IMG/VR virus record: IMGVR_UViG_3300013132_000084
Location: 1-44,597 of that record
DNA from: a virus
Strand: one strand, 5' to 3'
DNA length: 44,597 nucleotides
Positions 16,108-25,131 of the stretch are shown one piece after another. The position numbers were made by a program, and so were the translations under genes. The notes under the pieces are model-generated. The model saw nothing but the letters and a program-made list of their open reading frames with translations. It was not told where the DNA came from and did no database searches. Within the stretch, counting starts at the first letter, position 1, and each line of letters opens with the position of its first letter.

Positions 16108-17156
16108 TGAGTAAAGATAATATAGAAATACTATATGAAGTTTACGCTGCTTCAGGTCTTGGAAAGTGGTTCGCTCAAGATTGGAAAGATATTAGCCGTA
16201 AAAAAAAGGGTGGGGGTCATCCTTCCTGTGGTGCATCTGCTGGCAAGGGTGTACGTAAGAAGAGCAAATCAAAGAAATATCCCAAGTGTGTTCCCGCCTC
16301 TCGTGCTGCTGGTATGAGTAAAAAAGAAAAATCCAGTGCAGTTAAAAGAAAGCGTGCAGCGGGAAATAAAGGAAAAAAACCAAATTGGGTTAGTACAAAG
16401 CCGAAGAAAGAAGTATTTATTGCTACGGAGAATAACATGAGAGTTAATGAATTATTAAAGTTTTTAAATGAAGAAGCAAAGCCATCTAAAAAAATGGTAA
16501 AAGAAAATAATATTGTTGAAACCATTAGAGCTTTGGTTCTTGAAGAGTTAACTAAAGAAAATGCCTCGCCAACAGGTACAACAGGTACAGGTACTCCTCC
16601 TGCTGCCGCCCCAGCCGCTGGTGCTGCGCCCGCTGCTCCTGCTGGTCAAGCCACTCCTGCCCCTAATGCTACTCCTCCCGCACCCGCACCAGCAGCCGGT
16701 CAAGCCACTCCTGCCCCTAATGCTACTCCTCCTGCCGATCCTACTGCTCCAAATGTAGATACGCCCCCCGCTCCCAAAGTTGAAGAATCGAAAACTTTAG
16801 AAGAAGATCTTGATGAAGCTTTCGGTTTAGAAGAACAACAATACGGTACATATGGAAATCATTCTACTGATGCTGGACTTCTTGGATTTCCCAAACAAGG
16901 TAACAGAGATGGCAGAGATGGCAGAGATGGCAGAGATGACGAAGGTGATGTAAGACCAAGAGGTGATTATGAAGAACTTGAGGAATGTGGTTCTAGATAT
17001 GAGAATGAATTAGAAGAGAATTTATTTGCTGAGAGCAAGGTAGTTCGTGGTCGAGTTCTTAGTGAGTCTGCGAAGAATGGTGAGCTTTTAATGCAAGAGC
17101 GCCGCAGAAAGCAACTCATCCAAGTTCAAAATAAAATTCTTTACTCAAAACGCTGA
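16107..17156 (+). CDS. Basic Cys/Lys domain protein with Pro/Ala linker
   Basis: The ATG at 16107 overlaps the preceding stop (TGATG). Residues 1-105 are very basic and include GLGKWFAQDWKDISRKKKGGG, PSCGASAGKG, YPKCVPASRAAGMSKKEK and AGNKGKKPNW; this pattern occurs in phage and giant-virus proteins, often with the Lys-rich domain of the preceding gene. Then come a helical segment (MRVNELLKFLNEEAK), a Pro/Ala/Thr linker (about 150-225) with a 35-base DNA repeat, an RDG repeat (about 267-277), and a helical basic C-terminus ending YSKR. Probably a virion or DNA-associated protein; function unknown. Confidence 0.75.
   Translation: MSKDNIEILYEVYAASGLGKWFAQDWKDISRKKKGGGHPSCGASAGKGVRKKSKSKKYPKCVPASRAAGMSKKEKSSAVKRKRAAGNKGKKPNWVSTKPKKEVFIATENNMRVNELLKFLNEEAKPSKKMVKENNIVETIRALVLEELTKENASPTGTTGTGTPPAAAPAAGAAPAAPAGQATPAPNATPPAPAPAAGQATPAPNATPPADPTAPNVDTPPAPKVEESKTLEEDLDEAFGLEEQQYGTYGNHSTDAGLLGFPKQGNRDGRDGRDGRDDEGDVRPRGDYEELEECGSRYENELEENLFAESKVVRGRVLSESAKNGELLMQERRRKQLIQVQNKILYSKR
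16644..16732 (+). repeat. 35-base direct repeat in the linker
   Basis: Two identical 35-base copies (16644-16678 and 16698-16732) encode GQATPAPNATPP. They are more GC-rich than the surroundings. Confidence 0.9.
16904..16939 (+). repeat. 9-base tandem repeat (RDG)
   Basis: CAGAGATGG or close variants occur four times in a row, encoding a short Arg-Asp-Gly stretch in the same gene as the linker repeat. Confidence 0.85.
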
Positions 17157-17183
17157 TTTATTATCATAGATTGTTTATCTATT

Positions 17184-18146
17184 ATGAAAAAGAAGAAGAA
17201 AAATACAAATCTAATATCATTGTTAGAAGTTCTTGCATCGCCTCAAGAACCTATTAATAAGAATGATGTAGATACGTATTTTAGAATTATACGTGAATAT
17301 ATTAAACGTATAGCGTCGGGCGCGGATCCTACGGAACAAAAAAAACTTTTAAATACAGAACTTTTCAGAGAACCAAAACTTAAATCTATAATCCAAAATA
17401 TACCAGTTCCAATTGAACCAGATGCCTGTAAAAAAATAATATTTCATCTTAATGCAATTGAAAATTTACCTAGTGAAACAAATAAGATTCCCATTAAATC
17501 TATTTTAGATGGACTAAAGGAACAAGAGGAGGTAGGAGATATTGTAAGTTATTTTTTAACCCAAATCTGTGATCCTATAAAAATGCAAAAAACAAAAGAT
17601 GATTACGAACAAAAAAATTTGCTTCTTGTTTTTAAATCATTGTTTATACCTGGGCTCAATACCAGTTCTGTGACTATAGATACAATAAAACCATATTGGG
17701 AAAAATATAAAAACGACACTGAATTTAATAATTTGATTGAAAAACGTAAAGAAAAGGATTCATTTTTCGAAGAATTTACATTTCGTAATGAAGGATGGCA
17801 AATTTTATTTTTTCGTATTTTTAACGAACTTTTTCCAGGTAAGATTGAGGAACTTTTTCCGGACAGAGCAAAAGAATTGTTAAAACTATTAAATAAGGAG
17901 CTCGTTCCTTCTGTAACAGCACCATTATCAGCGATAAAAGGGTCTGTCGAAGCATTAAGAGATCGATTACGAAAATCAAGACCTATTGAGAGAGGAATAG
18001 GAGGAGAAAATCCTACTGCTTTAAGAAGAAGAATCGACGCGACAAGGCGCACGGCTGAATTTCCAGCAGTAGCTGCTGAATTACAAGAATCATTACAATT
18101 AAAAACTCTTTCATTAAAAGAAGCAATGGAAAAAGAATACGATTGA
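17184..18146 (+). CDS. Unknown helical protein with C-terminal SLKEAMEKEYD peptide
   Basis: The 320-residue product is not recognised. It begins with a Lys run and LISLLEVLASPQEP, is mostly helical and charged, and ends TLSLKEAMEKEYD. The same last eleven residues end the next protein, with matching DNA. The start region also resembles that of the next protein (KNLANLLEYLADPKES), so the two share their ends but not the middle. It is followed one base later by the next start. No ribosome site is seen. Confidence 0.75.
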   Translation: MKKKKKNTNLISLLEVLASPQEPINKNDVDTYFRIIREYIKRIASGADPTEQKKLLNTELFREPKLKSIIQNIPVPIEPDACKKIIFHLNAIENLPSETNKIPIKSILDGLKEQEEVGDIVSYFLTQICDPIKMQKTKDDYEQKNLLLVFKSLFIPGLNTSSVTIDTIKPYWEKYKNDTEFNNLIEKRKEKDSFFEEFTFRNEGWQILFFRIFNELFPGKIEELFPDRAKELLKLLNKELVPSVTAPLSAIKGSVEALRDRLRKSRPIERGIGGENPTALRRRIDATRRTAEFPAVAAELQESLQLKTLSLKEAMEKEYD

Positions 18147-18147
18147 T

Positions 18148-19176
18148 ATGAAAGCTATAAACAAAAAAAGAAATAAAAATTTAGCAAATCTTTTAGAATA
18201 TCTTGCGGATCCGAAAGAATCTAAGATTCTAAGCTTCTCTAATAATAAAATAAATAAAAGAGGACAAAAAAGAAAAACAAAAAATTTGGATGAAACAATC
18301 CATCTTCTTATGGAAGAAGTTTTAAATGAAATAGAAATTAAAACTCCAAAACAACCAGCAATACGATCAAATTCTACAAGGGGTTCATCTGGGTACAATC
18401 CGACAGCAACGTTGAATAACTTGAAACGGGATATTGAATCATTTAATGATGCTAATTATTTACCTGTTAAAAAACAAGCTTTAACTGATATTGCAGAAAA
18501 TTTCTCTAATGTCATGTCAAATGGCACTGATGAGCAAAATAAAACTATTGTTGAATATCTAAAATCTTTAGAAGAAGGAGATTTTTATCAAAAATTTAAT
18601 TCAATGGTTAATATTCATGGAGATAAAAACCAAAAAAAAATTGTTGCTAGGATGTCCCAGTATATTGAAAGAGTATTAGGAAAAAAATATATTGACCCAA
18701 TACAATTGAGTATAGAATTTCAAAATCAAATAGATACACTTCAGGATACATTAGAGAAATATCGAGTTCCATATCTAAATAAATCTCAAAGTGATTCTTT
18801 TAGAAAACAACTCAATAATTTACGATTAATAAATAAACCAGGAGATACTGAAGACACAAAAAAGAAAGAATTCATAGAAATTCTTAATAAGATTAAAGAA
18901 TTGCAGCCAAAGAAATCTCCGCAGAAGTCGCAAGAACCATATGCTGTTACGCAAAATGTGCCACAGACACCACCTGGAATTTTAGGAAAGATAGGTTCAG
19001 GAATTAGCGGAGCATTGAGTCGATTCAAAGGGATGTTTACAGAATATAAAAATATTCCAGATGAAGTTTTGTTAGAAATGTTCAACAGAGCAAACATTAA
19101 TGAACAAATGTTAATAGAAATATTAGGCTACGAAAATTATTCATTAAAAGAAGCAATGGAAAAGGAATATGACTGA
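18148..19176 (+). CDS. Unknown helical protein with C-terminal SLKEAMEKEYD peptide
   Basis: This 342-residue protein shares N-terminal style (NLANLLEYLADPKES) and the exact C-terminal peptide SLKEAMEKEYD with its upstream neighbour. The centre is charged and helical; a Gly/Ser-rich segment near residue 275 (PGILGKIGSGISGAL) separates the C-terminal helical part. Its end overlaps the next start by eight bases. The shared ends suggest a targeting or assembly tag. Function unknown. Confidence 0.75.
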   Translation: MKAINKKRNKNLANLLEYLADPKESKILSFSNNKINKRGQKRKTKNLDETIHLLMEEVLNEIEIKTPKQPAIRSNSTRGSSGYNPTATLNNLKRDIESFNDANYLPVKKQALTDIAENFSNVMSNGTDEQNKTIVEYLKSLEEGDFYQKFNSMVNIHGDKNQKKIVARMSQYIERVLGKKYIDPIQLSIEFQNQIDTLQDTLEKYRVPYLNKSQSDSFRKQLNNLRLINKPGDTEDTKKKEFIEILNKIKELQPKKSPQKSQEPYAVTQNVPQTPPGILGKIGSGISGALSRFKGMFTEYKNIPDEVLLEMFNRANINEQMLIEILGYENYSLKEAMEKEYD

Positions 19177-19753
19177 CGTACCAGATTGGGAAAAAAAGTA
19201 TTGGGCAAATCGTCTTCAGCAAAAGACATCTGGACAGCATCAACAACAGATGCCTCAACAACCTCACTACGAGCCTCTACATGTCACTCAAGCAAGACTG
19301 AAGGGACAAGACCCCAATCAATTAATGAGAAGCTTAGGAGTTCAAATAGACGGCTTCTCGAATATGGATGATCCACGAGTAATGGCTTCCAGAGAAATCA
19401 CTGGACAATTATCGGCAAGAGATCAAGTTAGCGGCGCTAAAGTTGTAATGATTAGAGAAGGAGCAAGATACTTTAGACAAGTTCAATCTGAAGCCTATGG
19501 CGTATCTATTCCTCTCTTAAGATCTATGGGACAAATAACAAATGCTACAGGAAAAGAATTTGAACTTCGTGGTCCATCTCGTGGTTATGTAATTGATGGA
19601 TTAAATGTAATTGATGCCGGTAAAATGAATGAATCTCCAGAAAGATTTGTGTCTTTAATGAAAGTGCGAGCACCTTTTATTGGAGATATTTTTGTTGAAT
19701 CTTCTGCTGTAATTGAATCTTTTAATGGTCAAAGATCAATACTTCGTGGATGA
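19169..19753 (+). CDS. Unknown structural-type protein
   Basis: This 194-residue protein has a Gln/Pro/His-rich N-terminal 40 residues, then a compact region (about 70-194) with VSGAKVVMIREGARYFRQ and many beta-type segments such as RGYVIDGLNVIDAG. It has no recognised motif. It overlaps the upstream gene by eight bases and lies before fibre-type genes, so a virion role is likely but not shown. Confidence 0.7.
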   Translation: MTDVPDWEKKYWANRLQQKTSGQHQQQMPQQPHYEPLHVTQARLKGQDPNQLMRSLGVQIDGFSNMDDPRVMASREITGQLSARDQVSGAKVVMIREGARYFRQVQSEAYGVSIPLLRSMGQITNATGKEFELRGPSRGYVIDGLNVIDAGKMNESPERFVSLMKVRAPFIGDIFVESSAVIESFNGQRSILRG

Positions 19754-19818
19754 AAAATAGTTTCAGCTCAGGAAACATAATATTATTCATATTTATATTA
19801 GATTCCTGTTAATTTTTT

Positions 19819-20295
19819 ATGGCTATTTTATTTCCAACAGCATTAGATAACTTTATCAATCCAACATCAACAACTCCGTTGAATGCTGCTGCTGGATTAC
19901 GTCATTCAGAACAACACGGTAAATTAAATGATTCCATAGAAGCTATAGAATCAAAAGTTGGTATTGATTATTCTAATGTAAATAATTCTATAGACTATAT
20001 AACCAAATTATATTTGATGACTCAAACACAACATCAGGATGGTGGATATAGAGAGATAGAGTATGTTCCTGGTAATCCTGTTATACCTTCAAAAGTAAGA
20101 TGGTATAAAGATTCTTCAAAGGCTGTATTGTTAGTTGAAAAACAATTTACTTATGGAGCCAATAAGATCATTCCAGCTCAAGTTACTTTGAAGTTATTTT
20201 CTGGAACTCCTGATAATTCTTTAAAAAGAACGATAAATGACGTAATATCTTATAATAAAGTGTTTGAGGTTTCTCGCACCAGATCTGTCATATAG
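19819..20295 (+). CDS. Fibre/tail-type protein with phage N-terminal PTALDNF domain
   Basis: The N-terminus, FPTALDNFINPTSTTPLNAA then HSEQHGKLNDSIEAIESKVG, is a motif at the start of many phage tail-fibre and virion proteins. After this helical attachment region comes a beta-rich part (residues 75-158) with YREIEYVPGNPVIPSKVRWYKD. At 158 residues it is short for a fibre and may be a fibre adaptor or connector. It is followed by the large repetitive structural gene. Confidence 0.75.
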   Translation: MAILFPTALDNFINPTSTTPLNAAAGLRHSEQHGKLNDSIEAIESKVGIDYSNVNNSIDYITKLYLMTQTQHQDGGYREIEYVPGNPVIPSKVRWYKDSSKAVLLVEKQFTYGANKIIPAQVTLKLFSGTPDNSLKRTINDVISYNKVFEVSRTRSVI

Positions 20296-20396
20296 GATTG
20301 AATATAAAATATTTATATGTGTAGAGGTTTGTCCTATCACCTGAAATGATTCAGTGTGAAAAGGGTACGCTTTTATAAAAAACATGTAGGTGTTTT
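20296..20396 (+). promoter_or_regulatory. Leader with hairpins before the 691-residue structural gene
   Basis: The stretch contains a hairpin CTGAA-ATGA-TTCAG (20341-20354) inside CACC...GTG, and a second AAAAG...CTTTT. TTCAGT-18-TATAAA is a weak promoter candidate. I cannot tell whether it is a promoter, a processing site or an mRNA-stabilising leader. Confidence 0.3.
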
Positions 20397-22472
20397 ATGA
20401 GTTTTGAATCTCCAATTTCAGTATTACAAAACCTTGCTGGCGACGAAGTAGCAGTTGTTTCCGGTTCAGCAATGGGTTCAGACCAACCAGGTGTTGCCAT
20501 TCTTGCAAAAGATGAATCTGGCAATGCTCAATTCCTTAATTTAAACGCTTCTGGCGAACTTAAGGTTGAAGCTACGGTAGACGTAGCTCTATCTGCTTCA
20601 ACGGACAGTATCCTTGTATACGGTTCAGCAGATGTTGCTCTTCAACAAGATGGTGAACGTGCAAATTCACTTAAGACATATGATGCATATGTTTCTGGTG
20701 CAATTGATAACATGGGTTCAAATCTTGGTGGTAAGCTTGACACTCTAGATTCTTCTGTCGGCGCAGTTGAAACGGCAGTTGACAATGCATCCTCTGCAAT
20801 CAGCGGCTCAGTAGTCGCCCTAGGTTCAGACCTTGGCGGCAAACTAGACACGCTAAATGCAGTTGATTTTGCTACCGAAACCACGCTAGCAGCATTCAAG
20901 AGCGATAACCGTTCTGATCTACAAGCAGTTTCTGGCGCAATTGATATCGTTGGTGCAATGCTAGAATCAACTCTAACATCAATTGACGGTAAAGATTTCG
21001 CTACCGAAGCTACATTACTAGCAATTTCTAGCTCTATTGCTCAAAACGAATATATTGATGGCAAACTTCGTGTTGACGCTGACGTTAACGTAACGCTTAA
21101 CTATGCCGACGATAGTGTTACTGTATACGGCTCAGAAGCTGTAATGCTTCAACAATCTTCCGCTCATGCTAATGCGCTTAAAGTCATCGATACAGATGTT
21201 TCCGGTGCAATCGTAGCAATGGAAAGCGGTCTTGGCGGTAAGCTTGATACCCTAGATTCTTCTGTTGGTGCAGTTGAAACAGCGGTTGATAATGCTTCTT
21301 CTGCAATCAGCGGCTCAGTAGTTGCTCTAGGCGCAGATCTAGGCAGCAAATTTGATACGCTAAATGCAGTTGATTTTGCTACCGAAACCACGCTAGCTGC
21401 ATTCAAAGCTGACAATCGCTCTGATCTACAAGCAGTTTCCGGTGCAATTGACGCAATGAAAGTTGAACTAGAAGCAACCTTAACATCAATTGATGGCAAG
21501 GATTTCGCAACTGAGGCAACTCTTGATGCATTCAAGAGCGAAAACAATGGCAACCTAGTTGCTCTTTCAAGCTCTCTTGCTCGCTTTACCTTTAACGGTT
21601 CAAATGAACTACTTGTCAATGCAGCTGTTGACGTAGCTCTATCTGCCTCAACTGACAGTATCACCATTTATGGTGATGAAGGTATCCCATTCTCACAAAT
21701 CTCTGGCTCTGGCGAGATGGTCACCGTTCCACTAGGTAGCGAAGGGAACTCTTTCCTACAAGCCGCTTCTGGTTCTATCCACAGCGACGTTAGTGGTAAT
21801 GGCGCACTTCTTATTGGTCTACTTGGTAGCAACAGCAAGAATGTTCTTCAATCTTCTGTAAACGATATCCTTATAGTTTCTGGTGCTGGCAACTTTAATG
21901 TTACTGCAACTGCTCTTGACATTCGCCCACTTACGTCTGCTGACGTAGTAACTGTTGATAACATGGTAGACGTTTCTTCTCTTGCAACAGAAGCAACCCT
22001 ATCTGCTGTCTCCGGTGCAATCAATGGTCTAGGTGTAAGCGTTAACGCTGTCCAGGCTGCTGTTGAAGCAATTGATGCAGCACAACTTGGAACAGTAACT
22101 GTTTCCGCAACCGATCTTGATATTCGTGATCTAAGCAGTGCAACTGATAGCATCAGCGCAGTTCAATCTGGTGATTGGATTGTCCGTAAGCACACAACTT
22201 CCGCAGCAGTTTCTACTGCAAATGCAAGTGTAACTAGCGCAGAAGTACTAGCTTCTAACGGTGATCGTATGAATGCAACCTTCTTCATGGACGGTAACGC
22301 AACATGCTATATCAAACTCGGAGGCGCAGCTTCTAATTCTGACTTCTCAATTAGACTAGTAAACAATGGTTACTATGAACTACCAGAAGGCTACACTGGC
22401 GCAATTCACGCTGTATTCAGCGTAACGGATGCCGCTATTAAGCTTCGTATGACTGAACTATCCTACGTTTGA
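20397..22472 (+). CDS. Repetitive virion protein (fibre or head-decoration type)
   Basis: This 691-residue protein is built from repeats. A unit with VYGSxxVxLQQ...ANxLK, VSGAI, KLDTLDSSVGAVETAVDNAS, SAISGSVVALG, AVDFATETTLAAFK and SIDGKDFATEATL occurs at about residues 57-225 and again at 228-400; a shorter copy of the first part follows near 405. The coiled-coil-like ETAVDNASSAISG and repeated FATEATL segments resemble fibre shafts. The last 90 residues (RKHTT...YIKLGGAASNSDF...YYELPEGYTGAIHAVFS) are a beta domain common at the end of phage structural proteins. Codon use is as GC-rich as in the capsid gene, suggesting high expression. A strong terminator follows. Confidence 0.82.
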   Translation: MSFESPISVLQNLAGDEVAVVSGSAMGSDQPGVAILAKDESGNAQFLNLNASGELKVEATVDVALSASTDSILVYGSADVALQQDGERANSLKTYDAYVSGAIDNMGSNLGGKLDTLDSSVGAVETAVDNASSAISGSVVALGSDLGGKLDTLNAVDFATETTLAAFKSDNRSDLQAVSGAIDIVGAMLESTLTSIDGKDFATEATLLAISSSIAQNEYIDGKLRVDADVNVTLNYADDSVTVYGSEAVMLQQSSAHANALKVIDTDVSGAIVAMESGLGGKLDTLDSSVGAVETAVDNASSAISGSVVALGADLGSKFDTLNAVDFATETTLAAFKADNRSDLQAVSGAIDAMKVELEATLTSIDGKDFATEATLDAFKSENNGNLVALSSSLARFTFNGSNELLVNAAVDVALSASTDSITIYGDEGIPFSQISGSGEMVTVPLGSEGNSFLQAASGSIHSDVSGNGALLIGLLGSNSKNVLQSSVNDILIVSGAGNFNVTATALDIRPLTSADVVTVDNMVDVSSLATEATLSAVSGAINGLGVSVNAVQAAVEAIDAAQLGTVTVSATDLDIRDLSSATDSISAVQSGDWIVRKHTTSAAVSTANASVTSAEVLASNGDRMNATFFMDGNATCYIKLGGAASNSDFSIRLVNNGYYELPEGYTGAIHAVFSVTDAAIKLRMTELSYV
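20690..21520 (+). repeat. About 510-base tandem duplication inside the structural gene
   Basis: Sequence from about 20690-21010 reappears at about 21198-21520 with high similarity, including GCGCAGTTGAAAC-type and GATTTTGCTACCGAAACCAC blocks. It encodes the repeat units of the 691-residue protein. Confidence 0.85.
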
Positions 22473-22509
22473 TAATTTCTACGTAGATTAGTAAAGTAAT
22501 CTAATCTAG

Positions 22510-22541
22510 GAGAGGGGAGAGAAATCTCCCCTCTCTTTTTA
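22510..22541 (+). terminator. Strong terminator after the repetitive structural gene
   Basis: An 11-bp stem GAGAGGGGAGA/TCTCCCCTCTC with a GAAA loop, followed by a T run. It touches the 3' end of the convergent minus-strand gene. Confidence 0.93.
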
Positions 22542-22868
22542 TTTTATCTTATCCCAATTTTTAATATAATTTTCTAAATTTTCTTTTTCTTGAATAGATC
22601 CAGAATGAGAAAATATTTTTGGCAATTCATATCCTTTAGGATGTATCTTTTCTTTTAAATGATCTAGAAATAGATAAACATTGAAAATGTTTAGATTGTC
22701 CAAATCTAAGGTCATCTCATATGGTTCTCCATATGTATTTGAATAGTTAATAGCTTCTTCTATAGAATTAAAAAGAATCCAACTGGGATCTGGAGGAGGA
22801 TTCCAACTATCTAGAAAACATTTCCATCCAAAGACATTAGGTTTTTTTCTTTTCTTTTTTATTTCCAT
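22539..22868 (-). CDS. Small unknown protein, possibly receiver-like
   Basis: This 109-residue protein has a basic N-terminus, a Trp/Pro-rich part (SWNPPPDPSWILF), then TLDLDNLNIFNVYLFLDHL and KIFSHSGSIQEKENLENYI. The order of an acidic beta strand, a helix and a His-Ser strand recalls small receiver-like (cyclic-phosphate processing) domains, but the usual DHDL motif is altered, so this is only a possibility. It starts two bases after the upstream lectin-like gene ends and is probably cotranslated. Confidence 0.65.
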   Translation of the reverse strand: MEIKKKRKKPNVFGWKCFLDSWNPPPDPSWILFNSIEEAINYSNTYGEPYEMTLDLDNLNIFNVYLFLDHLKEKIHPKGYELPKIFSHSGSIQEKENLENYIKNWDKIK

Positions 22869-22869
22869 A

Positions 22870-24150
22870 TTATTTTTTATCTAGAACAAACTTAACATCA
22901 TTAAGTTTATACTTTTGTTTTAAATATAGAAGGATCCAATTCTCATTTTTATTTTCCGATGAATTGAAAAATATTCTATCAAATATAAAAATTTCTTTTA
23001 TTCTCCCGGAAAAATTTCCATCTGGATTTAGAATTAATTTAGCATTTGCTGCATTTGATTTTTTTATTTGTAATTCTTCGTTTGTTTCCGTTAAAGAAAA
23101 CCATTTGTCTTTATGATAATTAAAATCTTTCATAAAGATCTTATTATTTTCAATAGATTGATATGAGAGGAGAAATACTCTTGGACCTGGTACTTCATTA
23201 TCGATGAATCTGTCTAAGAATTTATAACCCGTAAACAAATCAATAAAATTTTTATTTTCAAAAGTTTTGCCGCAAATGTTAAAAACATGTTTACAAAAAA
23301 CTCTTGTAACATTTGTATATTCCGGATATCTACCAATCTGGTCTTTTTCTTTCTCCAAGATCATGTCTATAGAATTATTATTTGAATCTATTAGAGTTAA
23401 AACTCTTTGTTTATCTCCTTTAAAGACAAATTCCGACATCTCGAATACAGCCATAATTGTTAAATTTAAATCTCTCTGTAAATCTATATTAAAAGGTTTG
23501 CTATATAAAATATCTCCAGAATTAAATTCAATCATTTCTCTATCCGAATCTAATTGTGGAGCCTTAAGAATATCTTCTTGTAATAAATGATTAGAATTTC
23601 CAGAATTATCTTTCCAGGAAGCAATTTTATTTGTTTCAGGATATAAGTCACATGGATTATCCCATTTTAACCATAATTTTAATCCAGCAATGTTCTTTAG
23701 AGAATCAGAGATTTGAAAGAATTTCCCTCCTTCTTCTATGGATTCAATATAAGTTTTTGTTTTATCGTTAGAGATAGAAATAAAAGGTATTGCTCTGGTT
23801 CTTGGCGCAACTCCTTTCCAAGTTCCATCTGTTAATCCAGTTCCTGTAAGTCTTATAATTCCTTCTGAAAAAGAAAAACTAACATTAATTTTTTGTTGCT
23901 CTATAAACTCTATTTTTTCTGTCTTTGTAAGTTCTTTGCCATATTCTTTTAATATGAAACGTTGCCCTTCATAAGATAGAGAAAGATGTCTGCCAAATTT
24001 TATTAATTCAACATCTGATTTCTGCAAAATAATATTAATGTTCCAAATATTTTTAAAAATCCAATTAATTTGAGAATCTTTGCAAACAAACTCATTTTCC
24101 TTTGAAGATTTTAATTCGGAAGTTAGTTTGTTAAAAAATTCTTTCATCAA
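22870..24150 (-). CDS. Lectin-like (ConA/LamG) fibre-type protein
   Basis: The 426-residue protein has an N-terminal part of about 150 residues without known motif, then GLKLWLKWDNPCDLYP...KIASWKDNSGNSNHL, a typical start of a concanavalin-A-like lectin domain found in phage fibres and surface proteins. It ends with FSGRIKEIFIFDR and LLYLKQKYKL, the usual closing strands of this domain. It may bind cell-surface sugars. It is transcribed opposite to the preceding structural genes and divergently from the patatin operon. Confidence 0.72.
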   Translation of the reverse strand: MMKEFFNKLTSELKSSKENEFVCKDSQINWIFKNIWNINIILQKSDVELIKFGRHLSLSYEGQRFILKEYGKELTKTEKIEFIEQQKINVSFSFSEGIIRLTGTGLTDGTWKGVAPRTRAIPFISISNDKTKTYIESIEEGGKFFQISDSLKNIAGLKLWLKWDNPCDLYPETNKIASWKDNSGNSNHLLQEDILKAPQLDSDREMIEFNSGDILYSKPFNIDLQRDLNLTIMAVFEMSEFVFKGDKQRVLTLIDSNNNSIDMILEKEKDQIGRYPEYTNVTRVFCKHVFNICGKTFENKNFIDLFTGYKFLDRFIDNEVPGPRVFLLSYQSIENNKIFMKDFNYHKDKWFSLTETNEELQIKKSNAANAKLILNPDGNFSGRIKEIFIFDRIFFNSSENKNENWILLYLKQKYKLNDVKFVLDKK

Positions 24151-24222
24151 AAATAAATATCTTTTATTTGTATTATAAATTAAATTTCTATAATTAAAGA
24201 TATGAATTGCTGAGAGGAATAA

Positions 24223-25131
24223 ATGTCTGAACCAAAGCGAGCACTTGTACTTTCCGGCGGCGGCTCAAATGGAAGTTACCAAGTTGGAGCTTTGCAAGCA
24301 TTGGCTGAAGCAGGACATAAATGGCACAGTGTCCACGGTATCTCAGTAGGTGCCTTAAATGCTTCCTGGATTGCTATGTTTCCGCCAGATGAACAAGCAG
24401 CTAATATGCATGGATTGTTAAATATATGGAATAATATTCATTCTACATCTGACATATATATTCCTTGGTCTTCTATTAAACCAATTAATTATCTCTATTC
24501 CATGAGAAAAGGAAGCCTATACTCTGGAGCTCCATTAAGAGCTTTGGTTACAGAATTCTTAGATGAACAAAGAATTATAGGTAGTAAAACCGTATTAACT
24601 GTTGGATGCGTAAATCTTCATTCAGGAGAATATGTTGCTATTCCCGGAAATAATGAAAAGATAAGAGAATATATTCTTGCTAGTAGTCATCTTCCTCTTA
24701 TATTTGATCCTATAATAATAGATGGACAAAAATGGGTAGATGGAGGTATACGTCACCAGGTTCCTATTCTAGAAGCCCTAAAAGAAAGACCAGATGAAAT
24801 TGATGTAATTTTAACTACTCCAATAGCTACAAGAGAAAGAATAGGCGAGGAATATACTCTTGTAAGCGCACCAAGGGTAGCTCTTAGAGCATCAGAAATA
24901 ATGAGCGATCAAATATATCTAATGGATTGCTATACAGCTCTTCGTGCAGCAAAAACTATCGATAATATTAAAATTAATATATTTATTCCATCTAGAATCC
25001 CAAATCCAGATAGCATGATCTTTCAAAAAGAATCTATTAAGGAAGCTATTATATTTGGATATGAAGAAACAAAAAAACAACTTCTTCAAACTCTATCTAT
25101 TATAGATGAGGAAAAAAAGATATTCTTATGA
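24223..25131 (+). CDS. Patatin-like phospholipase
   Basis: This 302-residue enzyme has the full patatin pattern: oxyanion-hole loop SGGGSNGSYQVGAL (11-24), nucleophile elbow GISVG with Ser41, and the dyad Asp173 in WVDGGIRHQVPI. Patatins hydrolyse acyl chains from phospholipids. In a phage it could act on host membranes at lysis or at entry, or in lipid remodelling; the sequence does not decide. No signal peptide is present, so it starts in the cytoplasm. An AGAGG ribosome site precedes the ATG. It heads a three-gene operon with ATGA overlaps. Confidence 0.9.
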   Translation: MSEPKRALVLSGGGSNGSYQVGALQALAEAGHKWHSVHGISVGALNASWIAMFPPDEQAANMHGLLNIWNNIHSTSDIYIPWSSIKPINYLYSMRKGSLYSGAPLRALVTEFLDEQRIIGSKTVLTVGCVNLHSGEYVAIPGNNEKIREYILASSHLPLIFDPIIIDGQKWVDGGIRHQVPILEALKERPDEIDVILTTPIATRERIGEEYTLVSAPRVALRASEIMSDQIYLMDCYTALRAAKTIDNIKINIFIPSRIPNPDSMIFQKESIKEAIIFGYEETKKQLLQTLSIIDEEKKIFL

